A DNA stretch of 64,000 nucleotides. Origin: Bradysia coprophila. Lineage: Eukaryota; Arthropoda; Insecta; Diptera; Sciaridae. A program made the position numbers and the translations under genes. Shown here one piece after another: positions 27,731 through 38,885 of this stretch. The stretch's first letter is position 1; each line of letters opens with the position of its first letter. Location of the stretch: positions 22,901,334 through 22,965,333 of the forward strand of contig NW_023503493.1 in assembly GCF_014529535.1 (NCBI RefSeq), read 5' to 3'. The notes below the pieces were generated by a model. That model was not told where the DNA came from. It saw only the letters and a list, made by a program, of their open reading frames with translations, and made no database searches.

Positions 27731-27922
27731 GCCCCACTATTTGTTAACATCGCAAAAAAATTTAAACAAGAAAAATGAAACAAAATGCAACCAATTCACT
27801 GCAATTTCCCCTATTCAAACAAATCGCAACCAGTTCACTGCAATTTTACTGTAGCAATAATTGTAACCAATTCACTACAAAAAATATCAAAAAATTTCTG
27901 CTTAATAACAACCAATTCACTG

Positions 27923-28748
27923 TTAAAGCGCATCACCCCTTCGGGCAGCAAAATGACCAGCCCTCTCATTAGTATCTACGACCTTTGGTTTTGAAGCAAT
28001 TTTGTCCGGACAGCTTTTTGCAAAATGGCCGACCTCTCCACAGAAATGGCATCTGAAGTTGTTCGTTCCTTTTTTCGTTGCCTTAGAAAAAAACGCTTCA
28101 CCATTCTCGTCGTTAGAATCGAATCTTGTCTCTTGCAATAAGAGTGTCTTCACCCCTTCAGTTGCAAGTTTCTCCGATGAATTTTCATACGCCATGACTA
28201 ATGGGGTGAATTCATTTGGCAAACCAGCCAACATCAACGACGCTATGATTTCATCATCCAATTTCAATCCAGTCTTTTTCACTTTCAGTGACGTCATTTC
28301 ATTTCATTTCATTTCATTTATTTCAGTTTAAATGCGAATATAAATACAAAAAAACGTCTGCGTAGCTCTAGTGTGTCATTGTCACACGATTTATGTAATC
28401 CTCCATCGACGCACAATCAGACAATTTCAGTTGGACCAGTTGCTTAAGTAATCCCACTTTACGACACAAACCGCTATCCTCAAACGCTGTTTGAAGAGCT
28501 TTCCAGGCGTCTTTCGCCGACGTTGTTTCAGCTATGTACGAGTAAACATCTTCATTGATCAGTAAACTCACTTCGGACCACGCCATCAAATCCGCATCCT
28601 TTTTTTCGCTTGTGGCGTCTCCCGCTAAACCATTCTCAATACACGACCACGCCTTTTTGATGACTAGGTACGACTTCGCTGAAATCTTCCATGTGTCGTA
28701 ATTCTCGCGACCCTTTAGCTTTGGAAATCGGTTTGTTTCGCTTGCCAT
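27923..28748 (-). pseudogene. Copia Gag remains
   Basis: Minus-strand coding remains in about two pieces. The upstream piece has the Copia/UBN2-type Gag start FPKLKGRENYDTWKISAK and downstream KDAWKALQTAFED. The other piece has the middle Gag segment LMLAGLPNEFTPLV and a retroviral-type zinc knuckle, CHFCGEVGHFAKSC (CX2CX4HX4C). Gag would package element RNA into virus-like particles. No pol follows. I treat it as a fossil. Confidence 0.88.
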
Positions 28749-29231
28749 ATCTTTGATTTATGTTCACGCAAAAAATTCCAGGTTTGTACAGATGTTCCAA
28801 CAGTTTCGTGTGTCGATCAAAATGTCAGATTGCAGATTGATATACCGCATTGAGTCTTATTGTTTTGTTTGCAATGAAATTCAATGTTATCACAAACCAG
28901 CAAACAAAGTACCGCTACGTCCTTGACGCCAATGAAAAAATTTTGTTCACTTTTCCCGCGTGCTCAAAAAAACGGCTATTTCTCTATCAAACAAAATGTT
29001 TTACTGGGTAACGATAGCTAGCATTTCCTCTTAGCTCAGGACGGATTTATTGTCTTTCGACCCAGCGCCGTGTTATCTCGCTGTTACCTTCAAATAACGT
29101 TACCGAGCAATATTTTGTCTGATTCACTTCCAAGAAAATTTGCACAATGAAACACCAACAAAAATATTTCACCGTTGATTGACTTCACAATAAAACTTTT
29201 ATTTTACTTTACGTTACTGGGCTTCATAACC

Positions 29232-29414
29232 TGTTGAACTATGTAGCTTCGGCTGAATAAAACACCAGGACTTGGTTAACAAATTGTAGAAAGATTTATT
29301 GACAAACGTACCCTACGATGATCGGTACAAGACTAATCATGATTAGCCACGGTGAACAGACAAATGGTCAGTTGCGCTAACGATAAATGCAATGTTGACA
29401 AATTTATTTCAACA
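29232..29414 (-). repeat. Copia-type LTR (5' LTR in element orientation)
   Basis: 183 bp, identical by eye to 27548-27730; adjacent to the tRNA-Met-like primer-binding site on its left. Confidence 0.93.
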
Positions 29415-30349
29415 ACTATCACCTATTTACATTTGCTAATAGAGATAGCCGAGTAGAGAGTATATTATTGTGATAGACTTAGATTTTGATGTTTCAGAAA
29501 ATCAACAATTTTATCACTCCTTCTAAAGTGCCTTTTCAATGATATTCAGAAATTACCCAGTACTTTCTGTTTTAACAACACACTGTACAGCAAACAATTT
29601 TCTTAAATATTGTTTTTCAATAAGGAAATATCAACACCGAATAAGATAATGTTCTGAATTGTAAATAGTTACTTACATTAATAGAAAACTTTTGAAATTT
29701 TCCGAAGGACGTGAAATGATAACAAAACGTCTTGCCGGCACAATTTATTATGTTACTTTAATGACACAGTCTGACAATTTAATTTCGAATGAATGAAATG
29801 AAATTGGCGCGAATCCGTTCAAAAACAAACCTTAGCGTTCTCTTGGAGACGACAAACTGTCCTGTTAAATCTGTTGCCTATTGTTTGATAAAAAATCTTG
29901 TACGTCATTTATTTTACCATTCATTGTACTGTAGGTCATCGCTTATTTTTGTCGTTTATGCCAGAGACTTTTATTATTTATTATAACTTAAACCCGAGAG
30001 ATTTTTAAGACATCTTTTCTCATATTACAAAATAACTCAGAGGGATACTAAATAATCAGTAATTTATGAAACACATTGCAGACTTAGTCTTCATATAACG
30101 AGCATGGGACAGAGTTCTGCTTCTAGGCCCGACATTCTTATGAAGGAACATTCACCATTTAACCGAGCAACTTTTAGCATAGAGTTACACTCTATAACTC
30201 TATGACTTTTAGGTATGATAACATATTCATCAGATCAGCAGATCAGCATGGAATGTTATATACGCACTTTCGGTTCAAATTCGACAAAGCATGCTCGTCA
30301 AACAAACAGCGCTGGATCGCCACTCGCACTTATAATTTACAGTAGGTTA

Positions 30350-30532
30350 TAGGTTTCTTCCATCGTACGGTAAAAACGAATTTTGACAGGCCGAAAACAA
30401 CCGACCGTCATCCACAGAAGCAAACATAACCGCAACTTAAACAAATTTGTTCATTAAAACTTCAAAGTGAGGTTGTGTAGGCTTCTCTGTGGATGACGAT
30501 TGACATTTTGAACGACCTTGGAAGAGACCTAT
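30350..30532. repeat. miniature inverted-repeat element
   Basis: Arms of about 85 bp. The outer ends ATAGGTTTCTTCCA and TTGGAAGAGACCTAT are complementary. An inner block, CGTCATCCACAGAAGC, pairs with a copy ending TGTGGATGACG. No coding capacity and no unambiguous target duplication. Confidence 0.7.
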
Positions 30533-30683
30533 TGCCAAGGTAAATTTAGTGTGGAGTTAATGCCATTCAGACGCGCGGCATAGCATATAAGTTGGATGTC
30601 TTTGCCATCTTTTTTTTGAAATAGGCGACTATGATTTACTTGTTTTTCACAAAATATTTTTGCTATCTCACAACAGAAGGGAG

Positions 30684-30998
30684 GAGATGGCGTTTGTATC
30701 GAACTGTCGTGCCACCGCTCATCTGATTCGAATATGGCATTACCTCCGGCTATAATATGGCATTACCTCCACATTATATCTACCTTGGTTATTGCAACAA
30801 ACTCAAGGTGTTAAGGAATCTCACGCCGCGTCATTCACAATAATTCACAAAAAGACATCTTCCTTATGACGCGGCGCGAGATTCCTAGCAACCATTTTTC
30901 GCTATCTCACCAGATGGCTCAATTCCATTTTTTTTTGTTTTTAACGAGTGAACGAGATGGCGTTTGTATCGAACTTTCGTGCCACCGCACATCTGATT
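30684..30998. repeat. two direct copies around a hairpin
   Basis: A 45-bp block starting GAGATGGCGTTTGTATCG is found at 30684-30728 and 30954-30998 with few mismatches. Between them, 30814-30886 forms a hairpin with arms AGGAATCTCACGCCGCGTCA and TGACGCGGCGCGAGATTCCT. It looks like a compound remnant of a repetitive element. Confidence 0.65.
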
Positions 30999-32403
30999 TG
31001 GTTATATATGGCGTAAACCTTGTAGGTCAAGACTTGCTAATTCCGATTAGCATGCAGCACTCATCCATGAATATTTGGGTCCTCCAACGGCCTTGCACAG
31101 ATTGTGGAACTCAAAAGGTCGCTCGTATTCAGATGTAAGACCTTTACTACCTCTCAACGTTGTACTGCACAAAGCAAGCCAGCCTATCCTTGCCTATGAT
31201 AAAGCTCATCTGGACGAGGTTCCATAAATACATCTAATTCAGCTAGTACAGATTATCTGATGTGTGGATGATCATTGATCAAGTTCGTAAAATCCTGTGA
31301 TGAACAACATAGACTATAATCACTTGGTTTTAAATTCATTTAATTTAAATTTTTAATTCTATTTTACATTTAGCTACTTAACTTAATTTTAAATATTTTC
31401 CGTTATAAAAATCTCACACGTTGTTGATCGTAAAAGAAATATTATTTTTTTTTTGCATTTGGAATCGCTAAATTTATTTACCTGCTTCCGGGTTGCATGA
31501 TTATTTTGTATTTATTTGCTGCATTGCATTTATATATTAACTTACAACTAAGTTCTTTCTATATCAAAATATACAAAAAAAGGAATTTTTTTTATAATAT
31601 TTTGTACTGAAAATCATAAGCACAATCTGTAAAGCCGTTGTCGCGATTCAATCACAGCATCATACTGTAACCAATAAGATGCCTCGGAAGATGCAAATTA
31701 TATTTGTGAAAATTAATACTGTGGACGTGGACTATGTATTGGTATCATTGCTTATTTTTGGAATTAAATTCTAAAAAATTCCCTAAAATAATCGAATTTA
31801 TTACAGGAATTTTTAAAGAATTTTCAAGAATTTAAATCCAACAATTGGCAATGATTGGTATAGTATTAACGGACTAAGTTCCCAATTGTACATTTTTATG
31901 TTGACCAGTGTAAAGTTTGAAGCCAGCGTCGAAGACAAGGGTTATTTATAACTACTGGTCGAAATAACACAGTCCAAGACTTGGACTCCAAGTTATTTCA
32001 CTCGTGGAACCCAGATAAAATGCATATTAACGCAAATGACAGATAATGAATCATTTACGTGCTGTGTTGCAAGTAAAGTAATTTGCCAGAATGGGTCGTT
32101 TCCATAAGCCATGGCCAAATAATTATTGTTTACGAAATGTTCATAAAAGCGTTGAGGTTATGGCTCTGTGGAGGCCTATAGTGTTGCTCAATTTTCTAGT
32201 GTAGGTTATTTAGAGTTTTGTATTTTGTGCCCAGCTCCGGCGTAAAAACACAATAGACTTTAGATATCGGAGGTGTCTCTCTGTGAAACATTTGAGACCT
32301 AAATTTTTGACAGGACATGAGTGAGATTGTTGAAGATTTTCTTTAAATAATTAGTAAGTCTATGAAAAAAAAATTGAAAAAAACGAGAAAATATAAGTAA
32401 CTT

Positions 32404-32570
32404 TCACGAATTTTCTGAGATTTTCTCAATTTTCTCAAATTTTCACGATTTTCACAAAATTCATGAATTTTCACAATTTTCTTGAATTTTCATAAACTTT
32501 CTCAAATTTTCACAAAATTCATGAATTTTCTCAAATTTTCCTTAATTTTAACAAATTTCTTGAAATATTT
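32404..32570. repeat. degenerate AATTTTC-rich tract
   Basis: A run of diverged 9-12 bp units built on AATTTTC / CTCAAATTTTC / CATGAATTTTC. It reads as a decayed minisatellite. Confidence 0.65.
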
Positions 32571-33209
32571 TCGCGAATATAGGCACTGCCGACAACTTCC
32601 GGTTCAGAGTTGCCCCATACCCGTATTTGGACACCAATTTGAATTTTCAACGACGAAGCCCATCAAATACACTATCAAATAAAAGTCGACGAACAGATGT
32701 TTTTCATATTTGGTAATGTAACAATTTGGCATCGTGGGCTAGTGATCGAGAGCATTTCAATAGATGAAATTTTCGATCACGTTGTTAATGAAAATTTTGG
32801 TTCAATGAAGTGACAGAAGACCGAGTTGCCGACAACGTCAATCAGTGACATTTCCGAAAAATATCGCTCAAATCCGCATCTATTCGGCTCTCAACGCTTT
32901 TGGCCAATGATATTTTTCGAACAAATTAGTAGTAAATTGTGTGGCTGCACCCTCAACGTAGTCACAACGCAGATTGGTTGAAACGTAATCTTCATTTTTT
33001 ATTTACACTGGAAAATAATTTTTAAAATTTTTGTATTTGCTAACCGCCAAATTCAAAATCTAGTACGCTGGGTTCAGAGCGAAGTGAGCGAAGCGACAAT
33101 TATGTTGCCCGCCATTCTGAATGTCATTCATCAAATTAATTTAAAAGAAAACGAACGTCTAGGTTGTAAGTTTTATTCATTTTAAGAAGCAAAATCAACG
33201 CTATAAGTC

Positions 33210-35127
33210 ATGGACCGACGACAAACACAGGAAAATACGAAGGAAAAGGCGGTCCCGCGGCCATCAAACAGGTAATTGCATGAAAAAAATTCCACAATAA
33301 AACAAAAACAGATTTTCAATGTCGATTGAATTCGTCTTTAACAGAATCAGTCGATTGGCCCAACCGCGAAATTATTCGGCCACGCCGCATTCGCTAAGAC
33401 GAAACCGTTCATCGTCTCATGAAAATGTTTCACAATACAATCGACAAGTACAAAAGAGATCCCGAAGCACCTCAGTCGCTCCACGTATTCCTAGTGAAAC
33501 ACCAGTTCGGCCACCTTTTGCACGATCATTGTCGTTGTTATTTACACCAGCATCGACAAACAGAAGCGTCGCTTCGACCAGCAGAAGTTCTACATTGAGG
33601 AGAAGTGATGACGAGCAGACGGCACGTATTCTCGATGTTTTACGCAACCATTTCGGACCAACGTTTCTATCCGGTGGGCTGCAGTCGATGTCAGCGAAAC
33701 AATTCGTCGAGATAATTAGGTTTTTTGCGCAGAGTATCACTGGTAATAAAGTGGCCATACATGACAACAACGTTGATGATGTTAAACTTTTCGCCGATTA
33801 TATCGAATATCCACATCAGATGAACAAGTCGTGGTTCAAGGCACCAACCGTTTCGATTGCTTACGAACGTAATGTTGAATTTTTGGACTGGCTTTGCAGT
33901 TTTATCGTCATTGATGATGATAGCACCAGCATCAACGATTACATAGAATACAAAGATACCGAATCGGATAGTCTGATCAATCAACAATTCGTCGCCAGTT
34001 TCGTCGGAGATTTGAAAATCGGTTTTGCCATTTGGAGTGATCGAACAGAGGAATTCGATGGATGGAAATTGAAATGGATTCGGGAGATGATTCATACTAA
34101 GACCGGTTTGGATGACATTGATGATTCCATCGGTCGCATTCAAAGCGAGTACACAATGATGCAAACGGAGGAAATGACGTTCGGAAATGAGCATCTGTTG
34201 CAGACACAGCAAAAGAAGGTCGAAGAATTAAAGAAACAATTGGCGAAATTGCAAGACATTTGTCACGAAAAGGTTGTTGATGCACAAATGTATTCCGAAG
34301 AATTGAATTCTTTGACGTCGACAAACGAGCAACTTGAAAAAACAGTAAAGGAGATGAAGGAAACCATCAAGAACCAACCCGTATCAGCCGAAGACCGACA
34401 GAGCCGTATCGCCGATCTCACTCAAAAAAAGCATCTGCTCTCCGAAAAAAATATTTTTGTCAATTCTTTAAAGGCAGTTGCCGACGACAGTCAAGTGAAA
34501 ATCGCTCGGTTAAAGCAACAGAAAACAAGTAAAATTTATGCTATCAATACGGTTGTACAAAAATTGTTTCAAATTGGCATTAATTTCGGCGATCTGACCA
34601 TCGATCAGCTGTCCATCAGTGAAAATGATACCCAATCCAAAATAAAAGCGAAATTGGAATTATTCGCTCAAGTCAAAGAAATCATCAATAATCGGCGTAC
34701 TGATATCCATAAATCGGTGAATGACACTCAGTCGCAGCTCAAGTCCATTTCGAACGAGCTATTTGTAGTGGAAAACGAGGTTTCATCGCTAAAGAAGCAC
34801 CTTCAAACGAATGAAGTCCGATTACGGAAGGTGGAAGACGAAATTGTCGAGACGCAGTACAAAGCTGAGCAGCAGCAACATAAGCTGCAAGCAACTCTCG
34901 ACAGGACGACGGATACCATCCAGAAAATAAAAATCAAAATTGAAAACAAAGAAAAAAATATTGAATCGTTGAAAGCAGAAAATAAGGCAATATTCGAGGG
35001 CATCCAAATGAAAACCGATGCAATGCTGAACGCTAAGAGAGAGCGCCAGGCGCGTTTAGCGGCAGCTGTTGCAGAACTGGAACAAGAAACCGAAGAACTG
35101 AAAAATATTGTGTACAAACTGAACTAA
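33210..35127 (+). CDS. Ndc80: kinetochore protein Ndc80 (HEC1)
   Basis: Two exons, 33210-33271 and 33312-35127, give 625 residues, the usual size for Ndc80. It is the microtubule-binding subunit of the Ndc80 kinetochore complex with Nuf2, Spc24 and Spc25. Seen: a basic Ser/Arg/Thr-rich N-terminal tail (about residues 1-115), the kind of tail phosphorylated by Aurora B. A calponin-homology domain follows, with ILDVLRNHFGPTFLSGGLQSM, FVEIIRFFAQSI and the diagnostic YIEYPHQMNKSWFKAPTV. The rest is a long coiled coil (about residues 280-620). The first exon's ATG was chosen because its split codon AG|A restores NRFSMS at the junction. The internal ATG at 33319 could serve as an alternative start. 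The single intron is 40 bp, very short. A possible ATTAAA poly(A) signal follows the stop. Confidence 0.93.
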
Positions 35128-36262
35128 AACCCAAATCTATTAAAGTTACTTCTTTTACATTTATTTTCGTGCAGAATTACTTAATATTGCCCAAGAAAGT
35201 AGTTTACGACCATCTAATGACAGTCTGAGTGGTACTGAACCAAAATCAATTTTTTCAGTTTATTTTCTTTCGAGTTGAGTGACTCTGGTACAAACACATT
35301 CCTATAAAGGCAACTTTTTTGAACGAAGGTATGGCATGTGTGGTATCAATAGAAAGCTAAGTCTTCACGCTTTAACAAGAAAATGATTTTAGGCCCAAAC
35401 AGTGCCGCTGGCTGGAAAGACCTCGGCACAATATCTGTTGGGTGTAAATGATAGCCCTTGGCCACTGCTTTGATGTAGTGTTAACAGATCTCGTGCCGAT
35501 TCTTTTCCAAGATCTCCAGAGGTCGTCGAAAATTTTCATACTTTTGCTTCTATGCCGCTCCCAGTAGCTGCAAGAACCTCATCGTACATATATTTTGCAA
35601 GGTCCTCAATAGACCTTTAAATCTATATATATTTCACACAAGTCACCCCCATAATTTAGTAGCTATTCAGGAAAAATGATTTTTCCACCCTCAGGTCACC
35701 CATTGACATCATGCGCTCTCCTGACCAAACTATGACACCTATCGGAAAAAGTTGTTCCACGATTTTGTCGTACTAGTCCAACGATTAAATTAAACTATAG
35801 ATCGCTGCAAAAAACGAGGGCATGAATCTCGATCGTTCGACGATTTCGCGAATTCACTCTTAATTTCGTCGATGAACGATTTTCAACGACTACAAGTTAT
35901 TGCTCTAGTGTTACTAATAGTCGCGTTGAGCGTTTCTAATATATAAGAGGTGTTTGAAGCAAAGAAGTTGTAAAAGACGGCAACGAATGAAAAATGACTT
36001 TCGTGGCTAGTCCGTCTCATAAAACATAAGCTAACGTCGACCCGTACGAAACGCCTATTCGTATCGAAAGTCTTTACTATGCAACTCCTTTTCCTTTCCT
36101 CTCCTCTCATTTAAATTTATCTCTATACTACTGCTTGCAGCAATATTGAAAGTCCCGTCCGAAGTCGTATTCTATCAATAACTATAATGACAACAGTTGC
36201 ACGTGGTATATAAATTGATCAGTCCTGTTCAACATTGACAAAAAGGCTGTGGTCATTTTCAG
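35128..36262. other. Ndc80 3' UTR and non-coding DNA
   Basis: No coding feature is supported. Short open frames have no homology I recognise. Confidence 0.45.
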
Positions 36263-36570
36263 ACTACCACTCTCTCAAAACTGAACAACTTTTCTGAAGA
36301 AACAAACTCTATATGCCCTACATACAGAGATACACAAATCGAGGGGTTGGTCACTCATGCATAAAAGCGTACACAGAGGCAGTATTCACTTCCACACTAC
36401 CACTCTCTCAAAACTGAACCACTTTGCCCAAGAAACCAACTCTCTATATGCCTTACATACAGAGATACACAGATCGAGGGGTTGGTCACTCCTACATAAA
36501 AGTGTACACTGAGGCTGGGGACACTTTCAGAGTACCACTTTCTCAAAACTGAACAACTTTGCCGAAGAAA
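36263..36570. repeat. 134-bp tandem repeat, about 2.3 copies
   Basis: CTACCACTCTCTCAAAACTGAAC recurs (in slightly varied form) at 36263, 36397 and 36532, spacing 134-135 bp. Each unit also carries a TACATACAGAGATACACA block and CGAGGGGTTGGTCACTC. Copies differ at a few per cent of sites. Because the third copy is cut short, the array is incomplete. Confidence 0.88.
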
Positions 36571-37013
36571 CCAACGATCTGCGCCTCAAACATGCTGAAA
36601 AAACCTGCCTTCATTTTTCTTGCGAGTAGCTCCAAAATCACCTACTCTAAGGCCTCTATCTCGGCACCCGATGCTCAGATTGTTTTAATTTTTTTTTTCG
36701 TGAAAGCTACGACCCTCGAGGGATCAGTGGAAACAACTGATGATGGTTAGTTCTCACTAACCTCAGACCGCCACTGAATCCTGAGGTCGAAACAGCGTCT
36801 GTCCTTTTTGATTCACTTCACGTGATCCATGTGGGTAAGGGAAGAGTTTTCTGCTCTGTTTGTTCCTTAAAATCTATCTTAAATTATTGTTAACCTAATA
36901 GCCATGCGCTGTGGGTGAGTTCTACTGTTGCATTTAATCCGTTGCCAAATCGCAACGTATAAAAAACTTGGCAATAAGTGCCCTTTAGAACTGAAAAATA
37001 TTGTGTACAAATT
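36571..37013. other. non-coding, includes a copied Ndc80 tail fragment
   Basis: No gene. At 36986-37010 there are 25 bases identical to 35094-35118, the last coding part of Ndc80 (encoding ELKNIVYK). The copy abuts the TTA target site of the miniature transposon that follows. Confidence 0.7.
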
Positions 37014-37211
37014 ACCTGTCACATACGGCTATTCATCTGTTATCGATAACAACGACAAAAATAAATGACAAGATCTGGATAATGCGGTCTTTTATATAGT
37101 AAAAAACATGTTAACAGAATAGAAGTATTAGATTCGAAATCGAAAATTTATCAAGTTAAGTAGTAGACTCGATATAGATATAATAATAATATGCTTGCCG
37201 TCTGTAACTGG
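37014..37211 (+). mobile_element. PIF/Harbinger-type miniature transposon, copy 1
   Basis: The left end CCTGTCACATACGGC and right end GCCGTCTGTAACTGG are imperfect terminal inverted repeats. It is flanked by TTA on both sides (37011-37013 and 37212-37214), the 3-bp duplication typical of PIF/Harbinger. About 200 bp, no coding capacity. A diverged copy lies inverted at 43783-43989. Confidence 0.82.
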
Positions 37212-37534
37212 TTAACCGAAAGCATATTACACACAGGCCAACTTTTTTTTTAGATGTCTGTAGAAGTAAATGAATGGAACTGTGCATAGCGTAGACCTAA
37301 GTCTAAGCATTTTTTATAAAATAAATTGAATCCTAAACAATTCGTCTCGTCTACTCTGAAAATATAGAGCTTCTCCATTCGTTTCCACGCATTTATTATT
37401 AAACTCCTGTACTTCCTGTACTCCGAAAGTCATTTTAATTCACTAAATCAACTGGAGATTTGCATTTCGCATTACATTTACCGACCTCTGATCCAAACAA
37501 ATGTTCGTGCATTGCTACCAACAGATTCGACTCG

Positions 37535-37820
37535 CAAGTGCTTCTTAATCGCTGCTACTAGCGACGTTAAAATTTAAAATTGATCGCTAATAGCGACCAG
37601 CGTTCAATAAAATCCAATTAGCGAGACAATTTCGCTAGTCGCTAATTAATTCGCTAATATAAAATGAATTGCACGGGTTTATTTAGTTCATCAAAAGAAA
37701 AATTCGCTATTATCGCGCTAATTTCAAATCTATTAGCGAAATCACTTAGCGACGCTAATATTTTTCCAAACTAGAATTAGCGTTAGCGTCGCTAAAAGAA
37801 TTCATTAGCGAGCGCCGCCT
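37535..37820. repeat. TTAGCG / CGCTAA cluster
   Basis: Over a dozen occurrences of the hexamer TTAGCG or its complement CGCTAA, or one-base variants such as CTAGCG, in about 280 bp. They include paired arrangements such as CGCTAATAGCG and TTAGCGTTAGCGTCGCTAA. The spacing is irregular, so it is not a simple tandem repeat. Confidence 0.7.
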
Positions 37821-38018
37821 TGTTAACGATGATAAACAAGCGTTGTTGCCGTTTTTACCATTGCAATCATTATGTGTGAAAAGAAATTCCTTGGGATTTT
37901 TTCATGCATCAGCTCTTATCTCTTTGTAGGTTTTACTAAGTTTTCTGGTTGTCGCACAATGCGTTGTGGTTGATTTTATTTACTTCAGTATCTTAAAGGG
38001 CTCGCAAGAAGAGGAACG

Positions 38019-38885
38019 ATGAGGTTCTCTACAAAGATGTACTTTGCTGTGTTAATTTGTGTGTTTATTAAGTCAATATGCAGTCGAGATGTTGCACGGG
38101 ACCTGACAAAACGATACAACGATAGCAAGATGAAATGCGAGAAAGATGGGAAAACAAAACCGGCATACCAATGCTCTGGAATCATTATGCGAGGTGTTCG
38201 TGAAATCCACAACAATCAATTGCAATTCGCTTGGAACTTTAAACCGTGAAACAGACAGAAAGAATCGTTTTCTGCAACGTTTCTGCGAAATGACACGCGA
38301 TTTCTCAGCTTTCCTCTTGGTTACAACAGCGGATTCATTCTCTATCCGCCTCTGAAAACACCAAAGAAAAAGAACAGATACAAAGTTTATTGTGCATTTC
38401 CGTTAAATGGAAGTACTGATTCACGAGCTGGTCATGGCTGCGGAAAGTTTAATGGAGATCTAACTGGAACTAGTGGACATTGCGATAAGCAAGGAATTAA
38501 TTCGTTTGAAAAATGGCTTTCACATTTCCAAAAGTTGGGGTCGAATCAGTGTGCTTTTGACATGACCATAAAAAGTGCGGCTACAGATTTTGCTATAGTA
38601 ATTAAAGCAATAACTTATCTTCGAAGAAATTCTCCATCGCATGCGTATGCACATAATGAACTTTTATTTCATGGTTGGAACGAAGATAAGCCCAAGAATA
38701 TGCCGATCGAGGCATTTTTCTATATACTCGACACACCCGATGGATATGCGAAGGCAACTTCGTACCAGGATGACTATTTTAAAACTGCCGGAGAAAAGGT
38801 GCCCATTGTCGGAATCCGTTTGCCAACAAGATCGAATAGAAACATTTACATCAAAAATAAACATCGAACGCCAAAAAAACTCTAA
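38019..38885 (+). pseudogene. fossil of a halovibrin-type secreted protein (bacterial family), intronless
   Basis: Coding remains of about 290 codons without introns. A signal peptide is apparent at the start (hydrophobic core FAVLICVFI). The mature part opens ARDLTKRYNDSK, then KPAYQCSG, followed further on by GYNSGFILYPP, YCAFPLNGSTDSRAG, CGKFNGD, CAFDM, AHNELLFHGWN and FFYILDT. From memory this series, with its paired cysteines, matches bacterial halovibrin-like secreted proteins (HvnA type, reported as NAD-cleaving / ADP-ribosylating) of Vibrio and Pseudomonas. I know no standard insect family like it. Base composition is as AT-rich as the host. The copy looks broken, with about one break, so I treat it as a fossil. 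The identification is from memory and needs a profile search. Confidence 0.6.

Larger units (their letters stand above)
27548..29414 (-). mobile_element. Copia-type LTR element, internally deleted, Gag remains only
   Basis: 1867 bp bounded by two 183-bp repeats (TGTTGAAC...TTCAACA) that look identical by eye. The 5-bp target duplication ACTAT is at 27543-27547 and 29415-29419. Read on the minus strand, the sequence directly after the 5' LTR is GGTTATGAAGCCCAGT, close to the Copia primer-binding site that uses an internal fragment of initiator tRNA-Met. A G-rich tract (AGTGGGGC) precedes the other LTR. Gag-like sequence is present but there is no protease, integrase or reverse transcriptase, so this copy is broken and non-autonomous. 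The LTR identity points to a very recent insertion. Confidence 0.93.
29420..33209. other. repeat-rich non-coding DNA upstream of Ndc80
   Basis: No gene is supported in these 3.8 kb. They hold an inverted-repeat element (30350-30532), a two-copy repeat with an intervening hairpin (30684-30998) and an AATTTTC-rich low-complexity tract (about 32404-32570). The last few hundred bases must include the Ndc80 promoter. Confidence 0.5.

Noticed and set aside
33417-35117. Long minus-strand frames opposite Ndc80
   Set aside because: Shadow frames of the Ndc80 coding strand.
36263-36570. Repeat array considered as CRISPR-like
   Set aside because: Whole units repeat with no unique spacers; eukaryotic tandem repeat.
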